A stretch of DNA of 64,000 nt, from positions 7,750,001-7,814,000 of the forward strand of contig CM060732.1 of assembly GCA_030704615.1 (NCBI GenBank). Reading direction: 5' to 3'. This DNA comes from Takakia lepidozioides (Eukaryota > Streptophyta > Takakiopsida > Takakiales > Takakiaceae). Position 1 is the first letter of the stretch, and each line of letters begins with the position of its first letter. The translations under genes were made by a program, and so were the position numbers. Below, one piece after another: positions 34,156 to 46,400 of the stretch. The notes beneath the pieces are model-generated. The model was not told where the DNA came from and did not search any database. It worked only from the letters and a program-made list of their open reading frames with translations.

Positions 34156-34860
34156 TGTTAGGTGCCTTGAACAAAGATCGAGACCTGTCGACCAGTTTGG
34201 CGAAGCAAGTGACTGCTAGAAGACCGCCGAACTGACAGTTGCAGGTCGAATGGAGCAGGCTCGCGTTCACGAACAGATCCACGATTAGGGATTTAAGAAA
34301 GTGGGCTTGGAGATGGCAAGGGTGGAGAAGAGAAAAGAATGATGGTGTACAGGCATCTAGAGCAGATCTGTATTGACAGGAAACCAGTGTAGCATGGCGT
34401 GGTGGTTGGGCAGACCGGACGTAGCCGGTGCTGTGCTTTTTGGTGAGCAGAAAAAGAGGTCGTGAGAAGAAGAAAAAGGATCGATCTGCACTGGTCTATG
34501 GTGATAGAATGTGTTGATGCACGGTGTGGTGGAGGGGCGGACTGGACATCGTAGTCCAGTACTGTGCATAGATAGAATGGCATGAGATGAGTACATAGGT
34601 TGACAGGGAGATCTTTTGAACAAGGAATCAGGCCAGAGTAGGAGTGACGATCACTTGATCGATCTGTGTAAATGAGGGAAGTGGAATAAGAATAGGGCCT
34701 TGGCTGGAATTCAGATATAGATGAGAGTCCGGTTGAAACAAAATCCCGAGCAATCAGTTTTCCTTGGAGTTTTTGTAAATTCCCTGTGAACAGCAAACCA
34801 AGCAAAGCGCCTGAAATTTTGTCGTAGTTGGACAAAGAAAAGAGAGTCAGATCTTTTACA
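34156..34860 (+). repeat. 3' LTR of gypsy element
   Basis: 705 bp, TGTTAGG...TTTTACA, followed by the target duplication GCAAC. It is nearly identical to the 5' LTR apart from the ~130-bp segment at about 34,402-34,531 missing there and a 6-bp indel, so the insertion is probably recent in relative terms. Confidence 0.95.
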
Positions 34861-35941
34861 GCAACCTACATCGAGGAGGGACCCAACAAGCCTGACTGGT
34901 ATGTGCTTGTAAATGAATTTGATATCTAGCCTTGTGATCTCAGATTAGAAGATGACTATTGAAACTTTGGTTTGAGCAATGGTAGATATACTTTATTCTG
35001 ATTATAAGCTTTCTCCATGGACTTGGATCTGTACTTGACAATGAGTGGGTGAGCGCACGCTCGAAGGTTTATGGCGAAGAACCCATCAGGCCTGATACCA
35101 GTTCTGCGTGATGGTGACATTTGGATTCAAAACTCCGATAAGATTGCTGACTACCTTGAGAAGAATTTCCCCGATACTTCCCTCAAGACGCCTTCTGAAT
35201 ACAAACAAGTGTAATTTGCTTGACCACCGTTGATACTAGTTGCCATTTCATAGTCGGTGCAAAATATCTTTTGAGGAGTAATATGCTTCCAAGTTCTTAG
35301 ATGAAGGACTTCTGTAGACTTTACTTAAAAATAAGGTTCAACAGCATAGTAGATCATGACTTCGATCAATTGCGAAATTTCAAGTAAAATACAGTGTTCT
35401 AACATGTTCATTATCCATGGACGATGTTTGTAGTGGAGGAGGTATATTCCAGGCTTTCACAAGTTGGCTGAAGTGCAAGAATGTGGATGATAATTCCAAT
35501 GAGGAGGTGTTGAAGCAGTTGTCTGCACTCGACCAGCATCTCAGCCAACATGTACGTAACCCCTTGCAACTTCCTCTCCCCCCACCACCTTACATTTTTT
35601 TACGGGAATTTCTCTAGAGCCCTGTGTCTCGGGGTACTACTAGTTTTGGCGAGATAGAAATTGAACTCCTCAAAATTTCAACGTTTTATATCCTGTGGCC
35701 GACTACCAGATGTCCAACCTCCTTCGATGTCCTTGGCCTTCCTCATTCACACCGCTCCTACTCTATGTACGCAAGATAATGGAACTGCATCTCTACACAG
35801 GGTCCTTTCATTGCTGGAGAGCAACCAACCGACTCGGATTATGCACTCATTCCAAAGTTACATCACATGCGCGTCGAGTTAGATCATTACTACGGATTCA
35901 AAATTCCTAAGGAATATTCTCACGTCCACAAGTACATTGAG
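34861..35941 (+). pseudogene. DHAR: dehydroascorbate reductase, remaining exons
   Basis: The interrupted exon continues 34,866-34,898 (YIEEGPNKPDW). It is followed by exons 35,067-35,210 (FMAKNPSGLIPVLRDGDIWI, then NSDKIADYLEKNFPD), 35,434-35,551 (GGGIFQAFTSWLKC, then ALDQHLSQH) and 35,801-35,941 (GPFIAGEQPTDSDYALIPKL, then YSHVHKYIE). Junctions have GT and AG and keep frame. The order matches plant DHAR: thioredoxin-like N-domain with the cis-Pro loop (LIPVLRDG), then the helical GST C-domain. The last exon, expected after 35,941, was not found before a dispersed repeat begins at about 36,240. The downstream exons show no lesions, so most damage comes from the insertion and the upstream frameshift. 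Confidence 0.85.
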
Positions 35942-36239
35942 GTAATTTGAACTCTCTCACCTCAACTTCTTCACGTCCTTCTCTAAATTTCGCAGCTATC
36001 GAAATTGTGACAGATCAGAACTAACAAGCCACGTAGCCTTGTGTAAAATTCCCTTAAACAAAGTGGGAAAAGGAGAGCTGTCGCTATGCTTAATCCCTGA
36101 TGGCGGAAACAACATGACATGCTATTTAACAAAAATCTGTGCAGCTGGAGTCTCGCCCAAGTTTTTGAACAGAGTGGGAGAAACTTGTGATAATGTGGTG
36201 TGCACGACCGTTCATCTACTGGAGTGCTAGACCCTCAAG
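35942..36239. other. DHAR 3' flank, no terminal exon found
   Basis: A donor-like GTAATT follows the last recognised exon at 35,942. I looked for the short DHAR C-terminal exon here and did not find it. Confidence 0.5.
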
Positions 36240-36490
36240 AGACTCACTCCAGTAGCGGATTGGCGAGCGGACTTACCTTGACGAGCGGACTGACTGGCGA
36301 GGACTGACTGGCGAGCATACTGACCAATGGACTCCAATTGGCGAGCGCCTAACTCCAACCTTCAGACCCTCCTCAAACAAAATATATATTTATAATTAAC
36401 ACACATTACCACCTGCCAAGATCTGAACAGCACACCTTACGTTTATCACAAGTTGCTCTTCACCACCACACTAGCCGCTGCTTTCTGCAA
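36240..36490 (+). repeat. ~250-bp direct repeat, left copy
   Basis: Begins with short GGCGAGCGGACTGACT-type repeats and continues GCGCCTAACTCCAACCTTCA, AACAAAATATATATTTATAA and AGCCGCTGCTTTCTGCAAAC. A diverged copy lies in the same orientation at about 42,100-42,380. The two flank the plastid-type gene. Confidence 0.85.
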
Positions 36491-38075
36491 ACATTTAACA
36501 TAATTAATTATCTATCTACATATTTCAAGTGTTTTGTGGGCCCAACAGACTCGCTCCCCCCTCTCGCTTCCCTGCGCGCATCCTGGGGCGGCTCACCTTA
36601 GCAGACTGAACCAGCCGGGTAGGGGTTGCCCCACCCTACGCAACCCCTGTGCCACCCGCGGGCCCCGCCACAAACATACGTGCCCGCATTCAAATCGCAA
36701 TTATCAAACAATGAGAAGTGGTCAATACTCCTTCCTTGAATTCTATAATAACATTCTACATTTCTTTTTAAAAACAAATAAAGGGGGTGAAGCGTACATT
36801 CGCGTTGTTAACAGGGTATAACTCCCATAGTCTCCAGGGCAAAGCCATAGTTCAGGCACTTTGGTAAATACAAGAGTTCTAATGATAGATGAGACAATTG
36901 AGTTTTTTAAACATTTGTGCAAAGCTTTTCTTGGGCTGCAGCAGATTTGAAAGGCCCAGAAACAAAATCTGCAACCCCATTCTTTCCCAGCCTACACCAT
37001 GACAGACAAGCAAATGTGCAAGTGAGACGCTCACTTATCAAAAACTACTACCTGCCAGAGAAGTCTCGTGAAAATGGGCATATATTCTTGCTAATATTCA
37101 CATAGCAAGGTCTCTGCACCCGTCTGAAGACATTCTTTGTTTGGTTGAAAAATGCCAGCTCTCAGTGGGTTTTTTTCCCTGCAGCCTCCAGGGAAACATT
37201 CTTCAAATCTACAAACCAACCTACTGAAAGGCAGCCATTGCCAACTCACCTTCCAAGTGTCTGCTCTTACACAAATATGGAAGCAACTTTTGATGCAAAC
37301 TTACTTCAAAAAGTTCTGTGATGATTTTCATCAGATCCTTACTCCTCTCTCCCCTTGACATCCATAGCAGCTAAACTCCAGGCAAACAAACATAGTCAAA
37401 ATTGATAGGCTTCCTCCTATTCTGTACACTTATACAATCTCATCCGGAAATACCTCTTTGTACAGTAATCAACCACTACCACTAAGACTCCCTTCCATAA
37501 AAATTCTGAAGAAACTGGCACAATAATCCATGGCAATACCCACTCTAGCTAAATTCCAAGCTAACACATTCCGGATATTTCCTCCTCATTTGAAATCCAA
37601 AAAAAGCTCCAAGGTAGACTCTACATTGTCAATCGCACATGCTGACTGGCTGATCCTATTGCACTTACAAATGCAACATCACCATTTAATAGATGATGTG
37701 TGTGAATTATACAGTCCACTGGACCTCAATGTTACCAATATGTATCCAAAGTGACACAAAGCAAACTTTTAAGAGCTTGCTGCACTAATCTTAATCTTCA
37801 GAACATTTTTAGGAACAATAAAAAGCCAGTTGTCCTTCTAATAAAAACTAATAATAAAAAATAAGTACCAAAAATATTTCGGTAGCAATTTAATGGAAAT
37901 TTTATTATTTCAAAATTTTGCAATATCATTTCCATTCAAAGCACTTGCAATACACAGTTGAGAACCAGATTGCAAATGGGCAATCAAAGTGCTGTCGTGG
38001 TAGTTCAAGTAGTCACCATCTGAGTTCCACCTGCAGCTTATGCTTTGGGTGGAAACGTCAGACTCTTAACAAGAC
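36491..38075. other. AT-rich 3' flank, no gene recognised
   Basis: No gene, RNA gene or terminal repeats were recognised. It lies downstream of the - strand gene that ends at 38,076. Confidence 0.5.
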
Positions 38076-41000
38076 TCATGATTTCCTCTTAACAGGAGCC
38101 AAGTCCTTGGGGCGAGTGACCAAATACACTCGCCCATATGCCCACAGCTGCCTGGGCTGTGAAACAGACCGCTGCAAAACAAATAAAAATGGGTTATTCC
38201 TTGGACTAGGAATAGTGACACAGTGTGCTGCCTGAAATCCTTCTCCCTATATACATATACTCACTATTGACTTTTTTCAATTCCCCAGGTCTGGACTATT
38301 CTACAGGTAAGGAGGAAAGCTGACAAACAGAAAGAGCACCCTACTGTCCAAACAGGCTATATCTATATTCTGGGAAGGCGCACCAACCTCTTCCGATTAT
38401 CATTGTGGATACTCAAGGTGGTTAAATACTGAATTACTACTCCTGTATCGTCCTATTATGACAGTGATTAGCCACACCATAGGTTTTAGTGGTGCCAGAT
38501 AGAGCCAACCCCCAACAGGGCAGTACTCCGTTTGCCAGAGGAAGGGCTCTAGCTTCGACCAGATTCTTCTCTCTCTCTGCCTTTGGAAGCTAAGCTAATT
38601 TGAGCACCTGAGCGATTCTCTCAGATGCTGGTTCCCAGAGTATCCACACATGCCTTCAAACCCTAAGAGGTTGACAGCGATTTGATTCGTTATAACCCTC
38701 TCAAAAGCTTGCTAATTAGCCCGCTGGGAAAGGTAGTGTGAGCAAGTGAGGCTGAAGTCTTTCTCCCACTTTTGGAGACAGCATTGCATTCAGAAGCATT
38801 ACCATGGCACAGCATCAGAACAAACATATCCTCACCCTCAAGCCTACTCTTCATTCAAACTTCAGCCTCACATCCATTCTCCCAATTTTGGAGACAGCAT
38901 TGCATTCAGAAGCATTACCATGGCACAGCATCAGAACAAACATATCCTCACCCTCAAGCCTACTCGTCATTCAAACTTCAGCCTCACATCCATTCTCCCA
39001 CTTTTGGAGACAGCATTGCATTCAGAGGCATTACCATGGCACAGCATCAGAACAAACATATCCTCACCCTCAAGCCTACTCTGCATTCAAACTTCAGCCT
39101 CACATCCAGGCTCAATTAGGCCTGACTTGTTCACTGAAGGATGAGAAGAAGTTCTCAGAAAGGGGACGGGCAGAGCCGAAAAGACGGACAGGCTGTATCT
39201 GTGACATAGTTTCAGTGGTACTCAGCCAGTGTCCTCCAAAATACTAATCGACAGCAGAAGACCTAAAATGCCTTCATTGCAACTGGGAAAGGAAGCCAAC
39301 CTCCACATTGGCGTGAAAGACAAGAGGATGTTCACATACGTGGCATTCAGTCTTATGCCTTGGATTCACTGATTCATCTGCTCTAACAAAAGCATACACC
39401 TGCCAGGTGACAGCAGGACAAAAAAGTGCAGTCAAGGAATGAATGAAGGAATGTATGCTATCAATTCCAACTGATAGTAACTTGATGTATTAGCCAGGGC
39501 CCACACCTCACCAGAAAGAGGGCTGAAAAAATGAAGTATCAGTGCAGACATTCCCTAAGCAGGCAGAAACTGTCAGAATATGGTTACCTCCTCTGCACAA
39601 TTCGGGCAGCAGCCTTTAAGTGCTACCAAATCACCTCTCCAAAGTCCCTTCAACTGTTGGGCTAGAAATCCCCACCCAAAGGCAAATAGAAATGACAGGG
39701 AGTGAGTCCAATCGCAGTAGTCAAATAAAAGGGGAGTTTTTCTATTATTGTCCACGAGCACATACATCGGTGGGGTAAGAAGAGAAAATCATGCCAGCAG
39801 TGGACACTCCAATAAAGCTCAACTCTAAGAAAGCAGTGCGTAGAAGGTCTACCTGCAGCCACGGCAACAGGAAGCCCAATCGTGAAACCCATTCCAATTG
39901 CAAGCATCCCATTAGCTGCTGTGATTGCCTCTGACAATAGAGACACCCCATGAGACTGAAACCGCAGGTGCACCGCATCTTGGCATGCCTTGGTGATGGC
40001 GCAGGCAGGTGGACCTGCAGCAACTCCCACTCCAAAGGAGAGCAGAACACTCCACACACTTGCTAGGGCCCACATCTGTGATGGGTCCACCTGTTCCCCA
40101 TCCCTCCAAGTTGCACGCTCCCTCAGAGACAATCGTGATGTCTGATGCTTTTTCACATCTAGCCATCCCTGTACCTTCCCCTTCTCCCTCCTTCTGGATC
40201 TTTCCACAAACGCTAGACAAGCATGCATGACAAGTACATATCATCCCTTACTTTGTCCAGGAAGTAACCCACCATTTGTGGGGGCTGATCAGCTGAGTGT
40301 GCAGGATGGGCCTAATTCCCCAAAGATTTGCCATCTGCTGAATCTCCTCTCACCCTAACCCTCCAGCCCTCAGCCGGATTTGAAAGGACAACAGACCTAG
40401 AACCCAAGCTCAAAGACAAAAATAGTGACTGGGCTTACCTCGGCATCCGCATAGGCAGAGAAGCGCCTCAGGCTGCATCGGGGATACTTCAGGACCAGTT
40501 TGGAGCCATGCCACCGCAACCGAGTCTGCCCACCCAACCAAACCCTTACTCAGCAAAAACGCTCATTCATCTTCCAATACTCTACAATTGCCCCCCAACA
40601 GAATGTGGTGTGGAACAGGACCGTCAAAGGCATACCTCCACCTTGTCAAACATATCATCAACTATAAGTGGCCGACCGCTGTAATATGAATCTCGTGCCT
40701 GCATACCCATCATAAGACCCTCCAGCGAAATATGATTTAGTACATCCGGAGAAGGGAAGAAATGCCAAAAAAAAATCTCTAATTAGAGGAGAACAGGAAA
40801 GTAAGAACTCTTGTTAGGTTCATATTGGCCAAATAGGTGAACACAATGGCCTAGCATAAATTTAGTTACCAATTTCGATAGTTCCTTGATTGCAGAGTGG
40901 TTGCATCTCAGAATATCGCTTTTAGTGTAAAAAAGAGTGAACTCCTCATCAGAGAACGAAGTGAGTAGAGAATAACCCATGGTTGGCATAGCCTGGGTAT

Positions 41001-41789
41001 ATTCTTTCCCAACTGAAGGAGAGACAGCTCTCTCACACGGAGGAGCTGGGTGGGCGTCTAACATAGAAGGTCTGTGACCTGGTTGGAGTGCCTGTGGGGC
41101 ACAACAGCAGGGTCAAAGACAACCCGCATGACTAGTAGGGAAGCTGAACCTCCAAGGTTCAGTGCAGGCTCTCAATCCACATGCTTCCTCAACCCACATC
41201 AAGGAACAAAAAAGAAACTCTCCGCTGCAGAAAATTCGACAGCTGTGTTCTACCATCATCCAACGCCAGAGAAAGAAAGCACCTGTTCATAAAGGGCCTC
41301 AAGGCGTGCTTTCTCGGCAGTCTCAACTGGCCCCACAAAAATACACGACGGGCCCTCGCTGCAGACTTGGTGTTGCTGTCCCAATACTGCTGCTTGCTGA
41401 AAGGTCCAGCCACCAGCCAAAGCTGTGGCCCTCCAGAACCCATTTCTTTGAAACCTTCCTTCTCTCTCCACCCAGCCCGTATCCCTATCCCGCCCCTGTC
41501 TCCAAGCACCTCGTTCCGCTCCTTGCCATCTCTTTGACGTACTTGTACAATTGGCATGCCACACACATGAGCAGCTTCTACCCTTTGTTGAAAAAGTCGT
41601 CGATTTATCGACGATGCGATGGTTCCCTCTGCTTTTTGCAATTCCATAATTGCACACCAGCGACGCTTCAGCCCTTGAGATAGAGCACTTTAGCTTTCTC
41701 TCAAGCTGCCAGAGCCCTATCCCCCCGAGTTCTCCACCACTGCTCCCTGACCAGCTGTGCGCGGTGAACAACTGAGATTCTACTGCCAT
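38076..41789 (-). CDS. plastid-type membrane protein with C-terminal zinc ribbon (PGRL1-like)
   Basis: Seven exons on the - strand: 41,789-41,283; 40,698-40,636; 40,525-40,439; 40,090-39,853; 39,661-39,588; 39,399-39,301; 38,171-38,076. They join in frame into 387 residues with GT-AG at each junction, starting at ATG 41,789. Residues 1 to ~145 are Ser/Arg/Gly-rich, suitable for a plastid transit region. Then come FVGPVETAEKARLEALYEQ, ARDSYYSGRPLIVDDMFDKV and LKYPRCSLRRFSAYADAE. Two hydrophobic stretches (WALASVWSVLLSFGVGVAAG and GMLAIGMGFTIGLPVAVAA) follow, about residues 225-298. A zinc ribbon C317-x2-C320 / C342-x2-C345 (CPNC and CHVC) comes next, and the end is LWAYGRVYLVTRPKDL. The hydrophobic pair followed by CPNC recalls PGRL1, a thylakoid protein of cyclic electron flow. 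I infer a related plastid protein of unknown role. No lesion is seen. Confidence 0.8.
38760..39108. repeat. minisatellite, three 116-bp units
   Basis: Three near-identical units start at about 38,760, 38,876 and 38,992 (landmark TTTTGGAGACAGCATTGCAT). The period is 116 bp, not a multiple of three. The array lies in the last intron of the - strand plastid-type gene. Open frames across it on the + strand are a by-product of the repeat. Confidence 0.92.
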
Positions 41790-42099
41790 TGAACCTGCTA
41801 CCAAGTAAGCAACTCCGTCTGGATCCACTTGGAGCTCGCAGCTAACATCTGTCAAATTGCAGCTTCTTCATGCTTTGCTGAAGACTGACATCTGCTAGAC
41901 ATCCTACCTTCTCTCTAAACACCTTCTGGGTAGTAAAAGCCTCTCATTTTTTAATAATTGGGACTTGAATGCACCTATGGGCCCCGCCAGTACTGCCCAT
42001 GGGGTGAGCTCATGAACCCACCCCACTTTCACCGGGTCTAGATTCTGAATTTTTTCCAAGTCCTAGATCTTTAACGGCGGCGGACCTTCTAGCGGACTG

Positions 42100-42385
42100 G
42101 CCAAACCCTCAACAGACTGACTCCAACTGGCGATCGGACTGGCGAGCGGACTCACCAGCAGACTGGCGATTGATGAGCGAATTGACGAGCGGACTGACCA
42201 ACAACGGACTCCAACTGCGAGCGCCTAACTCCAACCTTCATACCTTCCTCAAACAAAATATGTATTTATAATTAACACACATTACCGCCGCAATGTCACC
42301 TGCCAGGATTTGAACAACAGACCTCACGTTCATCACAAGTTGATCTTTACCAACACACTAGCCACTGCTTTCTGCAAACCCCTGA
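42100..42385 (+). repeat. ~250-bp direct repeat, right copy
   Basis: Diverged copy of 36,240-36,490, same orientation, ending at CACTGCTTTCTGCAAAC. It abuts within ~10 bp the inferred Helitron terminus at 42,391. The pair is ~5.9 kb apart and could be two copies of an unclassified dispersed repeat. Confidence 0.85.
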
Positions 42386-42689
42386 AATAACCAGGGCTTC
42401 GCGTTGCTCCGCACTACTAGCGCCGTATTCTGAGAACTACGTTCAATTTGCACAAGAAGGGCGGGGTCATCCGCGGGGTGTTACATACACACATCCCGTG
42501 TTTCATCGTTTCGCGCAAGAAGAATGACGGAGTGTTGCCGAAGCTATCACGTCTCAACATTTCATTGTTTGATGCAGATAAAATTATTCTTCCATAGATG
42601 CTTTGTTTGAACTATACAATATATTTACTACCATAGGTGCCCAATGATGTGTTCAGACTTTTATGACAAAATAGTTATTTTTTATTATT

Positions 42690-42850
42690 TATCACGCCCC
42701 TTGATAGTGAGAGAAGAAAATAACCTCTTTCACAGTAACCTCGTCGTGAAGGCTTTCTGATGGGACATTGGCCAAGGGAAGTGGGAGAAGAGCATACCAC
42801 ACCCGTCAAGTAGTAGGATTTGATCCCAGAATCATCTGGGTGGCACACCA
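42690..42850 (-). mobile_element. SINE fragment (same family as 55.5 kb)
   Basis: Shares the body of the SINE at 55,495-55,728: GAGAGAAGAAAATAACCTC, CACCCGTCAAGTAG and ATCATCTGGGTGGCAC. The B-box region (ATTTGATCCCAGAATC on the + strand) is present. The A-box end is not recognisable, so it is truncated or diverged. Confidence 0.6.
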
Positions 42851-43455
42851 ACCAACGGGGAGAACCGGCAGCCAGTTACATGCTAGCCGACTGAATTCCA
42901 GAATTTCCGAATGAAATATGAAACCTCAGGAAATGGATTCGAGGGAAAAAATGGCCAAAGCGGAAGGGGTGCCCTACTTTTAGGAAGGATATTTGCCTTT
43001 CCATTTCATTACAGACAGGAAATCTGCCTTAGTTGGCAAGGCCTGGACGGATTCCGGCCCTTCTTATATTACAAAAAACGGAAATGGCCGTCGAAGTCTG
43101 CCACGTGGCAGAAATCCAACGTGCCAGGCCGGGTTACATCCGAGGAAGGACGTTTAGGTGAAAAAATATTGAACTCAAGAGGGCGGGGCCCGCGGGCAAA
43201 CCCTACTAAGTATGGACGTTGCTCTCGCAGCCCCCAGCCCCACGCCTGCTTACACTCCTGCCTGCTATCACAGCTCACATGTCCATGCGGGTTCAATTCT
43301 TGGCCTCCATGTGGTTTGAAGGCATTGACAGGTCCAACTTCTATAAGGATACAATGTTCTTCACTTGTTTGAATTGCTTAAAACTGGTTGTGATTATTTA
43401 TTTATTTATTATTATTTACTTATTGTTGTGCATTTGACACTTGTGTTGTCAACCG
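42851..43455. other. no gene recognised
   Basis: Sequence between a SINE fragment and the LINE 3' end. The + strand frame at 42,911-43,372 has no recognisable domain. A short AT-rich TTATTTATTTATTATTATTT tract lies near 43,395-43,430. Confidence 0.5.
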
Positions 43456-46400
43456 TTTTTTTTTTTTTTTTCGGTTAACCGAACAGGGGGCGAGGCCCTG
43501 ATATAGCTTTTATTGATAAGATTATTGAAGGGAAAAAATAAAACCCATTAAGTGCCCGAAGGCTGCCATAAGGCTGATCTCACGGTTTGTCGTGCTGCAT
43601 AACTCTCGAACAGTGAACGCATTACTGGGTACTTGTTTGATCCCTGAAAATAACCTCTCTCTCACAGCGAAAGGAATCCTACCAATAAACTGGCATTTCA
43701 TGAAAATTACATGGTTTTGAACCAGAAAGAAGATGCTTATGGTATCAAGACCGAAAGAGAGTAGATGAGAAAAGATGAGAGGGCAGGCGATTGGAGGTGG
43801 CGAGAGAGGAAGGACCGCCAAGGAGGAGCTCAAGTGGAAGGTATCGATGGCCCTAGCTAAGCACCGAAGACATTCTATCTATGAAAGCAAAGCTTGGCCG
43901 AGGAAGTGGGCCTGATGTGCTTCCAATTGATATCGAATCTTTCAAACTCAGGGGAAGCTGAAGAGCTCGGATCTGAGTCCCTGCCAAGAGTGTGGAACTG
44001 AGTCTGCCCATACACAGGTGAGATCATAAGCGCAGCTACAAATGACCCCATGCTTCCCCCATGTTGTTCGGAAGGCATGGAGGAGGGCTGGCTGACGCTG
44101 CGGCTTCCTGATAGCCTCTGCACACAATGAAGCCCATGCCTTCTTAGCCACTATTGTAAGGTCAAAGAAGACGAGAGAGAGAAGGGCTGTAGGAAATGAG
44201 TTTTCATTGTTGAGGGCCCATGCATACCGGCATTTCCATAAATTTCAAAGAGTGGAGGCCCTTAGGGTCTCGAAGACCGGGCATGAGGAAGCCTGGGATT
44301 TCTGAGCTTGATCATAGTTAAGCAAGATTTGCACAGGGGAGTCCGGCAAGAGGTCCCAATTCCTGTAGAAGTCCTTCACTAGCGGCCAGATGGCAGTGGG
44401 AGCTTTACAGTAGATGAGGCAGTGCTCCAAGGTTTCGATGGTACCTATCGAGCAGCATTGGCATAGAAGGGCCTCTGCAAAGTTGAGGAATTGGCCTATT
44501 TTGAGGACTCGGTTGGCCACCTGCCAAAGGAAAGCGCTAATCTTGGCTGGTTTTGATTTCTCCCATATTAAAGCCCAAATACACTTCCAGTTCTCATCAG
44601 CAAAATTTCCGTGCCCCCATTTATTATTCCATTTGGCATACAAGGGAGCAGCCCCCAATAGGGCCCTGTACGCTCTTTTGGCCGTGTATGCAAAGAAGGG
44701 TAGGAGTTCATCTTTGAAGAGCCATTTCCATTCTGCAGGGTCAATTTGCAGAGTGGAAATCTGAGACCCTTCTATGAGAGCAAAAGAACTTTGTTGCAGC
44801 CATGGAATGATGGGAGAGCCCATAGGAGCTTGAGGGTTGAATTGTTTGGATGGGTCAGACCAGTGGCACATCCGGACTGGTGATCAAGAGGCAGCGGGTA
44901 AAGAAACTGTCTGCTGGGAGGAAAGATAGAGCAAACCAGAGAAATCGTCAGCCTGGAATTGATAACAAGACACCTGTAACCCTGAGGAGGCAGTGAGGTA
45001 GAGGACATGGAGGTTCTGGAAGTTAGAGAGAACCCAACGGTGGGGAGAAGGAGGGCCGGGGCCGCCTGCAAGAATAAGCTTCCACGAATCCGGAATGGAT
45101 GGAATGATATCAGTTGTGCCTGATTGAAGGCGTCGGGAACCCAGAGCTTGTTGGAGGGACTGGGGTGTACTATCCCAAAGATTTTTGACAGTGGAGACTC
45201 CTCTTGAATCCCAACCTGCCCATCTTCTGGCTCGTTCTTTTTCCTCTCGGGAGGGATTGTTGGAGTTAAGGAAAAGGTGTTGTCTCAAAACCTCGTGAAA
45301 TGAAGTTGGCTCCTGCTTCCTCAGGAAGGGTCTGAAGTAGTTCTAGGCCTTCCAAATGGAGTTCCAAAGTGGGGAGCCCAGAGCTTTGTGGTTAAAGCCT
45401 TGCAGTATCCAACGGGAAGAAGGCGCCCAGGCCGTGCTTTGCATAGGTAAGGATTCCGAGATGGAAACTCCAACCACGAGTTTCCACCAACCACCTTCTG
45501 GTCCCACATATCTTGGAAGCCATTTACCAAGTAAGGCTTTGATCTGAGTTTCAGGATCTAGAACCCCTAGGCCCCCTTGTTTTTTGGGGAGACATATTTG
45601 GTGCCAAGAGACTTGGGGTCTCATGTCTTGCTCAGATGAGTTTGCTCCCCAGATGAAGTTCCTGGCAATTCTTTTTACATATTGAGAGTCTTTGAGTTTG
45701 GCCCCCAGGCTGCAGCAAAGAACCAAATTCCTGCTTCAAGGATCTGATTCACAGTAAGCGCCCTTCCAGTGATGGAGAGGAATCGAGAGCCCCAATATGT
45801 CATCTGCTTTTTGAGCCTCTGGATTATTGGGCCAAAACGCTGGTCTTCGGTAAGGTTAATACCAAAGATATGGCCCAGCAAGGTAGTTGTCTCACCTTCA
45901 CGCAACCAGACCAAGGTGGCCCCCCCATGTAGGCACAATGCCAATAGCAGATCTAGATGTATCCCCTACCAGGAGTGCTTTAGTCTTGGACCAATTGATT
46001 TTGAACCCTGAAACCCCACAAAATTGAAGTGTGGTTTCTGCTGCAGCTAGTGTAGATGGGGTGGCTTCCAATAGAAGAAAGGTATCGTCTACGAACATCG
46101 AGTCTTTGATCTGCCTCCAGAGCTGCGTTTTAGGGTTCTGGAGCTTCAGGCCCTTGATAGTGCTATTGGCTTCAAGCATGTAACCTAAGGCATCGGCTAC
46201 AAAGAGAAAGAGGAAGGGGGCCAGTGGACACCCCTGCCTGACAGATCTTTGCAGTTGGAATGGCTTAGAGAGGTAACCATTGATGAGATTTCGGCTGCTG
46301 GCCCCTCTTAGGAGGATTGTCACCCAATGACAGAAGCCCTCAGACAACCCTGCTTTACGAAGAACTGCTATGAGGAACGTCCAGTCCACTCTGTCAAAGG

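Larger units (their letters stand above)
17797..34860 (+). mobile_element. full-length Ty3/gypsy chromovirus-type LTR retrotransposon
   Basis: The 5' LTR is 17,797-18,377 and the 3' LTR 34,156-34,860. Both start TGTTAGGTGCC and end TTTTACA. The primer site TGGTATCAGAGC is at 18,380-18,391 and a purine tract lies before the 3' LTR. The element is flanked by the 5-bp target duplication GCAAC (17,792-17,796 and 34,861-34,865). Gag, protease, reverse transcriptase, RNase H and integrase are in the usual gypsy order, with a chromodomain-like tail. Without the nested MULE and one copy of its target duplication, the element would be about 6.0 kb. It sits inside a DHAR exon. Confidence 0.95.

Noticed and set aside
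38746-39247. Three overlapping 115-147-residue proteins with HQNKHILTLK repeats
   Set aside because: They arise from a 116-bp tandem repeat read in three frames, inside an intron of a gene on the other strand.
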